DNA from: Sebastes aleutianus
Taxonomy: Eukaryota; Chordata; Actinopteri; Perciformes; Sebastidae
DNA length: 64,000 nt
Assembly (NCBI GenBank): GCA_916700875.1
Contig: CAKAKS010000301.1
Coordinates: 119,501 to 183,500, forward strand
Reading direction: 5' to 3'
Of the stretch, positions 27,401-39,400 are shown in pieces (the stretch's first letter is position 1; each line of letters starts with the position of its first letter). The notes under the pieces are model-generated. The model searched no databases. It saw only the letters and a program-made list of their open reading frames with translations, and was not told the origin of the DNA. The translations under genes were made by a program, and so were the position numbers.

Positions 27401-30390
27401 TTCCTCTAGTAGTTTGAGGTTTAGTTATTTTTAAATGCTACTACTGGAGTTGTTTGTTTAAGACAAAAATATCCTGGCTGTTCTGTGCTGGGGTACAATT
27501 GTACCTTCGTTTATTGTGGTATTGTATTTAGCTGCAGCTATAGAAGGCACGGTAGCTCATACAGAGTGAATCATTAGTGAAGCCTGGTTTACTGTATCAG
27601 CACCACTGCTCTGCCTCTGGCTGCAGGTTATTTAAAGGTTTGCAGAAGGTTAGACTCAGGCTAAATAGTATGGATTGTATTTGCTCTGATTACACTGCCC
27701 AGATATAGTCTCTTGTTTTGAAAATATCCCCATGGGAACTGGGGATGAGCCCAGGGTCATTTTAATCTCAGCGTTGACTTTGGTGTATAAATACTGAGAA
27801 ATACAATCCAGGGGATCAGGGTGTCACACGCTGTTCCATACTGCGTTTCACCTCTTGACAAATGTAGAGTCCTCTCTGCTGACTGTGCATTTAACAACGG
27901 GCCTCTTGAAAAGTCTCAACCAAGCCTTTTACCAGTGAATGGAGCAGGAATAGACAGATGGCCAGAAGGAACAAAATAAGAGAAGATAGATGCAAAGGAA
28001 CAGATGCAAAGAGAGAACAAGCGAGGAAGAGAAAGAGGAGTCAAGCAGAAAGACAAAGAGAAAAACAACAAGGAGGGTAATGTGGTAGAGAGTGCTCTCT
28101 GAAAGTGTGCCAGTGGGTTTTAGATAAAATGCTCAAGTAAAATGATTGCTGTGTGACAAGAAGCGCACTCTCCTCTCTCTCTCTACACACACACACACAC
28201 CTGCTGTTAGATAGGTTGACCTACATCTCATGTGATAAAAGAGATAACCCAGAAAGTACTCCATCCTCTCAAACCCACCTTGACTAGTCATTCCCTTTGC
28301 ATACTAAAGCGGTGAGAATTTCCCTTTAAATCCCTGCAATGTGAGAATACCAGCTGAGGGCTCCAGGTGTGTTTGCTGTCAACTGTTGGCTTCTTGTTAT
28401 ATTATCCTATCAACTGAAATGGCATTGCTCTTTCTCCTATGTTTGTTTTGAAAGAGAGACCAGTGTAGGAAATGTGGGTATGAGATCAAAACAGCTGGGC
28501 TCACAGATTCAATGCTGTTATTTTCAGAAAGTCTCCATTCATTGCTTTGAAAACAACTATAGCAGAAAGCACAATGGTAGCAATTAACATACTCAAGTCA
28601 AGTGGTGGCATACAGTAAATGTCCTCCTCCTCCTCCTCCTCGTCTTTCCATAGCTGACGTACCATACATTACTCATATCTCAGCTCTGACTGGGCAATTT
28701 ACAGCATGCCGTCCTGTTCTGCTGACTTTCTACATTACGTCTGATAGAGATATTTGCTAAATTAGCATAAACCTTACGTGCAGTGCTCTCCCTCAGCAGT
28801 ATTCTGCTCTTTTACAAGGCAAGCTTTGTCCACACCTTCCCTTTGACTGCGTCTCCAAATTAAGACTCCTTGTATTTGGGGAGAGAGAGTGTAAAAGGCG
28901 ATAAAGTTTTCGATTAAATAAGAAAGGGGGAATCTCATCAAGATTCCTGGCAGCAGCAGCGGGAGCTGCACACCTTTGAAAGGCCTTGCAGTTATTGGCT
29001 TAGATTACTAAACAGTTGGTTTAAATAGATACAGCCTGTTTTGTTTTTTCTCAGACAAGGACCTTTATTGTGATGGTGCTGCGCACTAAGCAGTATTCAG
29101 CGGTGCTACAGGAGCTTACACCTCAGAATTTCTGCTGTAATCCATCATGGTGCTGATCGTACTTCACTGCACTGCCCGGAGCTGCATGATGGATGGATGT
29201 TACAGGCCCACCTAGGCTGTGCTCCTGCATGTGTGTGTGTAAACTATATATATATATATACATGTTCATGTGACAGAGAGAGGTGAGCTGCCTGCCTGGA
29301 GGGACACAGAGGGCGTGGTGCTGCATTATCGCTGCGATTTCAGCACAAAGCCGCCGGGAAGGACAGAAGGAGAGGAGAAGGGGATGATGGGATAAAGGAG
29401 GAGGAGGAGGGGGAGAAGGAAACAAAGGAGAGGACTGTGGGCGATAAAAGGATGAAGAGAGGAGGGGAGAGTAGACAGAGTGGCTGGAGAAAGGAGGAGG
29501 AGAAGAGACATGGAGAAAGGGTTGATGGGAAATGAGATGATGAGAGAGAGTGATGAGGTTAAAGCATTAGAGAGAGAGAGTTCAGATGACTTTAACACTA
29601 CGAAGGACAATCCATCTATGCTAATGTTGTTGTTTGCTGGTGGTTTTTGTAATCCCATTAAACAACTGGCCAAATACACGCTGGTCATTTCCAGTAAGAT
29701 ATTTTCTACAGAGCTAAAATTGAGTTTAATAGAAATGTATTCAGCTATCCATCATAAGACTGCAACTGTTTTCATTATTAATAATTGTTTAATGATTGTT
29801 TTTTTACTTGTGAAAAGTTCATTAATATTTATTCTATAAAATGTCCAAACATGTGGAGAAATGTAAATCCCAATTTCCCAGAGCACAAAGTGAAATCTTC
29901 AAATTGGTTGTGTTTTCCAACCAACAGTCCAAAGGGGAAAAAGATCAAATATTCAAAGGTATAACACAGAAAAGCAGTAAATCCTCACAATGAATTAGAG
30001 AATGGTTGTCATTTTTGCTTGATAAATGACTAAATCAATTATCAAAATAGTTGTTGATTAATATCAACATTAATCTGGAAAGGTCAGGTTTTAGGTACAA
30101 GTCCCTCAGAGTCAAAGGAAAAGGTTTTTAAACACTGACCATTTTTCACCAACGTTCAACTGGGGTAAGAGATGTATACTGTATGATGCTCTGTAACACT
30201 CAGTCTCTCTGTGTTGTCCTGCAGTTTGTTGCGAGGTGCTGAGGAGATGGGACTGAGGAAAGGGGTGAAAACCGAGTTTGGCGGAGGAACACGAAACTTC
30301 TCCTGTGAGGAGGACTACATCTACGAGAACATCGAGAGCGAGCTGTGCTTCTTTACTTCACAGGTCAGCGTTAACATGTGCACACACACA

Positions 30391-30457
<67 letters not shown>

Positions 30458-33400
30458 GTGAATATGCTGTAAATGCATCACCTGAATGTATTCTTGTTCT
30501 CTGCAGGAGAGGCAGAGCATCATTAAATACTGGCTGGATAATCTACGTGCCAAACATGGGGAGGTGCTTCATAATATCAACTTCCTGGAGGGCCAGCCAA
30601 TTAGTAAGTTGCATCCTTTATCAGTACATTATGTGATATTTGTCTTTATTAAAAAGAAGGTGGTTCTTTGGCAGGCTTTTGGAAATAATCCCTCAGTTGA
30701 TTAGGGTTTAAACTAAACCAGTTGTGATAGATTTGATGGTTTACTGTTTTATATTAGGGCTGTCAATCGATTAAGATATTTAATTGCAATTAATCGCATG
30801 ATTGTCCATAGTTAATTGCGATTAATTGCAAATTAATCACACATTTTTTTATCTGTTCAAAATGTACCTTAAAGGGAGATTTGTCAAGTATTTAATACTC
30901 TTATCAACATGGGAGTGGGCAAATATGCTGCTTTATGCAAATGTATGTATATATTTATTATTGGAAATCAATTAACAACACAAAACAATGACAAATATTG
31001 TCCAGAAACCCTCACATATACTGCATTTAGCATAAAAAAATCTGCTCAAATCATAACATGGCAAACTGCAGCCCAACAGACAACAACAGCTGTCAATGTG
31101 TCAGTGTGCTGACTTGACTATGACTTGCCCCAAACTGCATGTGATTATCATAAAGTGGGCATGTCTGTAAAGGGGAGACTCATGGGTACCCATAGAACCC
31201 ATTTTCATTCACATATCTTGAGGTCAGAGGTCAAGGGACCCCTTTGAAAACAGCCATGCCAACTTTTCCTTGCTAAAATTTAGCGCAAGTTTGGAGCGTT
31301 ATTTAACCTCCTTCGCGACAAGGTAGTATGACATGGTTTGTACCAATGGATTCCTTGGGATTTTTAGTTTAATATGATGCCAGAATCTTCAATAGTTTTA
31401 AAACTGAGCCTGCTACAACCTAAAAACCTAAAAAAGTTGCTTTAATGCGTTAACAACCACTCAGAGCTTTACAATACAAGCCAGCAATCACACACACATT
31501 CATACACTGGCAGCAGAGGCTGCCATACAAGGTGCCACCTGCTCATCAGCTGCAATAAACATTCACACTTACATTTACACACAGATGGTACTTCCACATC
31601 AGGAGCAATTTGGGGTTCAGTATCTTGCCCAAGAACACTATGACAAGTAGACTGCAGGGGCCAGGTGTGAACTGATATTTAGAATAGCAATTATTGATAT
31701 CATGTTAATAATACACACAAGATAATATGTAAATAATCCAGTGCCTCTTAAATAGAGCCTAACCAAGTTATACGTCAGTCGATTCTCAGCCGATTTACTC
31801 ATATTAAATTAAGCTGTGCGGTGTGAGAGTCATGTCGCAGCTGTCTGCAGTGTTACTACATTATTCAACACAGGCTACTAACCCTGAATCACCGTAGCAA
31901 AATACAGCTGGAGTCAAGAAATGTAACAGCCACCTGTCTAATGGTTGAAACCATAAACCACCACAAAAAATAACAATTACCAACATAAGCCACCATGTTC
32001 TGGACAGACACATTACATTACAAACGCTAACAAATAGTAACACACTGTAAGTCATTTTAACTTACTTTCTTCTCTGCAGTCCCGGAGCTGAGTGCGCGAG
32101 GTGTGATCCAGCAGGTGTTTCCTCTCCATGAGCAGAGGATCCTCAGTCAGCTGATGAAGTCCTGGGTTCAGGCTGTTTGTGAGAAACAGCCTTTAGGTCA
32201 GTAGAACAAGACACTCATACGCAGAGACAAACTAATATATACATAACACTCTAGTACAGCCACCAAGACAGAAGAAAGTACGTTTGACGGACAGTAGTGT
32301 GAATCACTTGCTTTGCTCATGGTTCCTTGTTCTGTCCCAGCTTTAACTCAGGGGTTCTCAAACATTTTGGGGCCAGGGAACCCTTAAAGGGGAAAAATTT
32401 ACCAAGGACCCCTCATAATCGTAACACCGACTAAGCAAAATGCTTACTAACATTTTTAACTATTTGTATTCTAAAACTTTTCAGCCTAAATACATTAGCC
32501 TTGTTTGTTAGTGATAAACAGAAACACATTTCAATTTGAATCATGTTAACGCCACTTTGTTTTGCCCTTATATTCCTGGTGCTTTGTAATCAGAAGTCGC
32601 TTCAGCATGGCCGGCTTCATGGCTTCGAATGCTGGCGAATGAAGACACATGACGCATTCTGGTCTCCCGTCGCTGTCGCTCGATATAACTCATCATATTT
32701 TCACAATTTATCTAGTTTGGGCTTAGTGTCACTTGAATAAGCTAAGCTAAGCAGCAGGAAAGGTTCATTGCGCCCTGAGTGAAGTGCCTGATTCATGACA
32801 GATTGACGTGATGAGTCACAATCATATCAGTTTCTATTGGCCCAAAGCTAACGTGGGTGGTAGTAATGGACACAGTATGCTTTTTTTTTGGCACATATGT
32901 ACTTTTTAATGATACAGCACAATTTAATAATTTATAGCAGATTATTTCGTGGACCCCCTGACAGAGTGCCACGGACCCCACTTTGAGAATCACTGTTTTA
33001 ACTGTCACAATAACTGTAATATTATCCTTCTAATTTGTCATTTTTCACTGGTGTTTACAGATGATATCTGTGACTACTTTGGGGTGAAGATCGCCATGTA
33101 TTTTGCCTGGCTGGGATTTTACACCACTTCTATGTTATATCCTGCTGTGATCGGCTTTGTGCTGTGGATGCTCACTGAGTCAGATCAGGTGAGGAGAGAA
33201 GCCGTTGTAGCCTAAGGCAACTGAAAAATTAACAACATCATAGTCTAAGTCTGCGTGTTTGTGTTGTTTTCAGACGAGTCGTGACATCTGCTGTGTGGTG
33301 TTTGCCCTGTTCAACGTGGTGTGGGCCACTCTGTTTCTGGAGCGATGGAAGAGGAGGGGGGCCGAGCTGGCGTTCAAGTGGGGAACACTGGATACGCCGG

Positions 33401-36400
33401 CTGAATCCCTGGAGGAGCCACGGCCTCAGTTCCGGGTGAGAGAAACTAAAACTCTGACTCCTTCCATCTCCATATCCTCTTCTCTTCTCTTTCATGCCCT
33501 TTCATACACTCTCTCTCTCTCTCTCTCTCTCTCGGCAGGGAGTCAAGCGCTGCAGTCCCGTAACAGGATGTGAGGAGTTCTACTATCCTCCGTGGCGGAG
33601 GCGTGTATTCAGGTGGCTGGTCAGCCTGCCCATCTGTATCCTCTGTCTCTGCTTTGTCTTCCTGGTCATGCTCATCTGCTTTGAGCTGCAGGTCAGTCAG
33701 CTGTCAGCATCTGTCTTTTACGTGTCCTGCTTGTATAAATGTAGCAATACTAGTTTTAGTGGTAAAAAAAATCTCCTTGCTCTGCATCTGTCCTTGTTTA
33801 CAGCAGTTTCGGCAATTTTCTTTTATGGGTGGATGTAATGACGCAGCAAGCCCGTTAGACGTCTAAGTTCTACAGGCTATGGGTAGAACTTGATACGAAT
33901 AAAGCGACTTGATGTTTGTTTTCTCGGAGGTGACGTGTAAAAAATTTGTGATTGTGTCTCTGCAGGAGTTCGTGATGGGGATCAAGGAAATGCCTCGGCT
34001 AGCTCGCTTCATCCCCAAAATCATGCTAGCTATCACTGTGACTGCATGTGACGAGGTGTACAGGAAAATCGCCTGCTGGCTCAACGACATGGGTGAGAGT
34101 CAAGCTTACAGAATTATATGTATATACATCATAATAACAAGATGATAATAATAATCTTAATACAATTGATTTCATCTGAGATTCTTTAACACTCCTTGTG
34201 GATCTTTAGTAATCTCTTGTAAACTCAAATTAGTAATTACTTTCAATTATTTTACTGTATATGACGTTTATGAGCAATAAGGGATGAATTATATTGTTTT
34301 TTCCACAGAAAACTATAGACTCCAGAGTGCCTATGAGAAAAATCTCATCATCAAAATGGTTCTTGTGAGTGGCTTATCATTACATTCATATTCAAACACT
34401 ATGTGATTGAGAAACTTCACACAACTTTCTCCTTAATGACACCTGGCGTTTCTTCCTCTTACAGTTTCAGTTTGTAAATTCTTATCTCAGCCTTTTTTAC
34501 ATTGGATTCTACCTCAAAGACATGGAGCGCCTGAAAGAGGTAAGAAACATCCCAGCTCTAATGTTCCTGTCACTCATTAGCTCCAGTAATTCATTTTGCC
34601 TCACAACATCTGTCGTTCTCCCATCCTTAAATGCTTTGCTCTCTCTGCTTACATGCATTCATTTCCATAACCATCCATCCGCACATCTCATCCATTTGTC
34701 CGTCTATGGAAGATGCTGCTGGTGTTGTCTCTGTTAAGGAGTCTGCAGCGGCAGGTCCGGGTCAATCTGCTGCCTTCCCTCTACCTCAAGATCCAGATGC
34801 TTGTGGTGTCTGTGCCCTGGTTCTTCAGGGCTTTACTCAGGTCCAAAGTATGCTCCCTGTACATCCACTGTCTGGGCGAGAGGTCCACTTCTGACCACCT
34901 GGGTCTTAACCTTGCATGCTCCGTGCCGACCACGACATGAACTTGAACTACCAACTGGCTTTGTATGAAATTATATAGCGTGTGTTTTGATTGCATTTGT
35001 CTGGTGAAAATCTTGCAACTTCAAGAACCCAATTCATAATTTCAAAATGTCATCACATCAAATATAATCCTGTTTTTCCTGCTTCTTAAAAATTCCATAT
35101 TTTGGAGACACATGGCTTTCACCAGACAGACATGATGGATGAGCAGTTTAACATGGTAGAGAATTTAAAATGTAGCCGTCAGAAGATAATGTCTGATTGT
35201 TTCAATGATTGTTTTTTTCTTTGAAACCTCACCTGCTTATATGAGCATCATTCATAGTTACAAAAGTTGAGTGGTTTTGCCATTTTTTTCTTTTGACATG
35301 GGGATGTGGAATTGATGTGGATTTTTTTTATTGGCCTTTTCCTTCCGTGCCGTTTGTTTGAATTATTTTTCCGATACAACTCTCACCACTCGCACCTCGA
35401 TTGTCACTGTCTGTCAGTTTCTGTTACACCCTCAGCCAGAGTGCCACCTCATTGAGCTTGTCATATTCTTTCAACATCACCTGACATCCTGGTCTGATTC
35501 ACAACCTGTTCAGCCCAGCTTCTGCAAATATTTGTCACAGTATATTTACTTTTTTGCTAAACAATCATTCCACTTACAACTGCATTAAAGAAACAGTGTG
35601 CGGCATTTCAGGGGATCTATTAGCAGAGATGTGAAAACTATGTTTTCATTAGTGTATAACCACCTGAAACTAAGAATCGTTGTGTTTTCGTTACCTTAGA
35701 ATGAGCCAATTATATCTACATACGAAGCGGGTCCTCTTCGCGGAGCCGGCTGCCATGTTTCTACAGTAGCCCAGAACGGACAAACCAAACACTGGCTCTA
35801 AATGGGTCCATTCGCGTTTTCACGTCAGCCACCGTCGTTCTTCTACTCGCTTGGCACACTGGAGAATTTTCTACTGGTTGCAATCTGCAACCTAGATGCC
35901 GCCAGATCCTACACACTTTACCTTTAAAACACAAGAGTGAAATAACAATGAAAACTATAAGCAGACAGGATTTTTCTTAGTTAATTTTCATACTGTAGTT
36001 AAATGAATAGAAACCAATAGCTGTCCCAAAAGTAAGAAAAACATGGCTAAAACATGGCTAAAACACTGGTGTAGTCCTTTAAGTGTCTGAAATGAAAACC
36101 ATCTGGTGTTGTCAGCATGATTCTGCCAGCGTCTGACTCTGACGTATCTGTGCCGACTGCTCCAGGTAGCAGTGGGAGAACAGTATCTCCTTTTTCTCCA
36201 TTTCCAAGGTCTCCCATCATTGACTGAAAGTAACATCCTGTCCATGATCTTGCCAGGAAGTCATTGTGGTTTTGTGTTTGCATCTCTGCTGTAGCTAGGA
36301 TATTGTGCGTCAGCAGTATTTGACTTGGAAACAATTGCTTTTTAGATTAAAAGCCAATAACGGATAGTAAGCTTTGTGATGCTGCAATTCTTAGTATGCG

Positions 36401-39400
36401 TATCCTCTGGGTGTGTATTAAAGATCTGAAGACATACTCAATGCTCGGTTTTGTGGATAATTCTGGTTTATTACAACCTGGGTTCATTTTTCCGAGTACT
36501 GGCCAACATTTCTATCCGTTTTGACAATATTTACTTCATGAGATCTGGAAAGCAATATTGCTACAATAAAGCTTGATGTGTCAAGAGGCATGAGCAGTCA
36601 GACAATCACACAGGTCAACCAACTGAAATCAGCCCACTCAAATGGTGGATATAATATTTTGGGTTATAATAATTATACCCTTTGTTCAAATAAAGGAAGT
36701 TTTGCCATCCAGAGGGTTTGTTTAAAACCTGTATGAAGGTCTGACTGCTTACTTCGCCCTATCAGACTTCTCTTTTGTGATGTCGCTCAACTCATTTTTA
36801 TTACACGTAAGGGATAATGCCCGATGAGGTGTCCATTATCAGGAATTAATGGATGACGGGGATGCCATGGTCCTTTGCCAAAGAAAAAACATGAAGACTT
36901 TGTTATATTTTTATGCCTTTTGCAACCAAAATCTAAATTTTTTTCACAAGCCATAACTTTGTTTCCCTGACAACACTTGAGGGTTTGCTAATACTTGGAA
37001 CAATCATTAAAATCCCAGACATTAAAGGGACTATTTGTAACTTTGTACGCGCATAAATGTAGCGGGTCGTCACACATGCGCGCTCGCATATGCGCGTTCG
37101 CGTGTGGCCGCTGCCTCTCCTCCTCTGCCTGCTCGCCTTCACTCAGACAGCTCAGCTCGCTCCACCTCTAGACGTGAACGTGCGCACACTACACACTGCA
37201 GAAGAGTTAGTTTAGCTCTGAGAATATCTAGTGAATGCACAGGGAACGTTTGTGCAGAAATAACTGCTGCAGCTCCTCCAGACCAACAGAGGTTTTCCGT
37301 GTCTTGTGAAGTGACGGAGCTCTACAGAGATTTACGTTGTCTTCTCGTTACCGACCGGGTGCCGGTGTCTCCTCTGCTCTCTCCGGCTGCGGGCGGAGAG
37401 AGCAGGGAGACACGCTGCAGAGCCCCGCTGCCTCAGCCTGCACTTAGGCAGGAAAAGCCAACACTAGGATCAGATCTAAATCATGTTCATGGAGAGACCT
37501 TCGTCTGGTCAGCTAACATTACTGCCAAGCAGCTGAAATATAGAGTGATATTGTGGTTTTAGCTGACGTGTGTCGCCTCACTGTTTTGAGCGATGCTCGT
37601 TCAGGTATATTTAGAGCGAGCAAGCGCGAGCCCGACGCTGACTTTCGTTGATTTCACGGCCACAGGTGTCGCTGTTAAGAAGCATTTCTGAAAGTTACAA
37701 ATAGTCCCTTTAAATGTTGTTCCCGCGCTAAATGAACACTTTCCACTCCTCAGCGCCACACCAGGCAGCACTCCTCTGTTGTTAAGAGCTAGCAAGATTC
37801 AAAGTCAATAGTATTTTGTAGCCTGAGGTTGAAATATCATTTGACAGTGTGTTTAACAACAAGAGTAGTTAGCTAACTAATCCAGCCATGTCATTGTTCC
37901 ACAAAACCTTATTAGCATAAAGCTAACGCTGTGCTAGCAAGATTCAAAGTCAATAACAGCAGCTTGCTATCTAGCTAAATATACTTCTGTTTAACAACAA
38001 GACAAGCTATAGCTACCCAGCCATGTAACTAATTGTCCCCAAACCAATATTAAGACATCACAGACAGACACAACGTGTTTCAGAGGGCAGTGTAACTTAC
38101 TTCTTTTAGCCTGTTTGTTACAGTCGCCACCCTGTGGTGTTCAGAGGATGAGGCACTGAGGGACTAACTCACTGTAATGTAGCCAGCGCATTGATTTAGA
38201 ACTGTGAACAGACCGTTTCAAAGGAACTACTTACGTAGCAGGTGTTCATTATCAGGAATTAATGGAGACCTTGCAGCCAATCAGAATCGAGTATTCACCC
38301 AGACCAGGGGTCTCTTAGCAACCTGCGGCTCCGGAGCCACATGCTGCTCTTTAGCTCCTCTCCAGTAGCAACCTGTGGATTTATAAAAATCAGTGGAAAT
38401 GAATAACTGTTTTTTCAATTTTCATTTTTATTTATTGTTGTTGTAGGTCTATGGTACGACGGAGTACTAGGGCCACACTGAGGAAAAAAAAAAAATCTGA
38501 GATTTTGAGAAAAAAGTCGTAATATTACGAAAATAAAGTCAGAACTTTACAAGAAAAAAGTCAAAATATTATAAAGTAGTAATTTTTCGTGATATGACCT
38601 TTTTTCTCATAAAGTTATGACTTTATTCTTGTAATATTACAACTTTATTCACGTAAAGTTACGACTTTATTTTCGTAATATTACGACTTTTTTTCTCGTA
38701 AGTTATGATTTTATTCTCGGAATATTACGACTTTTTTTCTCCCTAAAGCTATGACTTTATTCTCGTAATGTTACGACTTTATTCTGGAAATCTCAATGTG
38801 GCCCTAATACTCCGTACATACTTATATACTATTAAACTTAGACTGTAAACTGTGTTACCTTCATCACAATGCTCAAATGTTTTGCAGCTCCAGACAGATT
38901 TTTTCTTTTTTTTTCTTTTTTACCTAAAATGGCTCTTTTGATAGTAAAGGTTGCTGACCCCTGACCCAGACCATGGTATAAATAATAATGGAGCTACTTA
39001 AATTGTTATAAACCTGAATTATCCTTCAAGTTGAGCTTATTAATAAATAAGTACAAATTTTGTACTTCCTGCTGTGTGTGATTTGGATTTGTTCATCAGT
39101 CATTGGCCTCAACGCATCATATGCCAATGACATGTTGTTTCAATGGTCTTAAAGGCCACATCCACAGTGAATCACATGGTCCAGAAAACTGCGACTGCAC
39201 TGCTCCCTGTTGGATCTTTCAAACATATTGCACCTCTGGACCCCAATCAGTGACGGAGGATGCTTTTCAATTTATAGGGAACCGTCAAGCAGCAGTTTTC
39301 TGCCTTATGTGATTTGTTTGTTGATAAAGTCTGCATAAATAATTTTGTTTTGATTGACTTGTTGCATTTGTTCCATGAGGGTTTATCCTCTCAGCCTGCA

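Larger units (their letters stand above)
25812..30224 (+). other. ano8 intron 3
   Basis: A 4.4-kb intron with no gene. It holds repeat copies at 25898-26241, 26445-26775, 26995-27330 and 29760-30075. A purine-rich stretch lies at 29340-29580. The rest (27331-29339) shows nothing assignable beyond short simple repeats such as (AC)n at 28190 and (CTC)n at 28620. Confidence 0.7.

Noticed and set aside
29326..29688. Minus-strand Leu/Ser/Pro-rich ORF of 120 codons
   Set aside because: It is the complement of a purine-rich (GGAGGA/GAGA) stretch; composition alone keeps it open.
37104..37562. 152-codon ORF
   Set aside because: It lies inside a TTAA-bounded repeat; the copies at 53125 and 60435 break the frame, so it is not a conserved gene.
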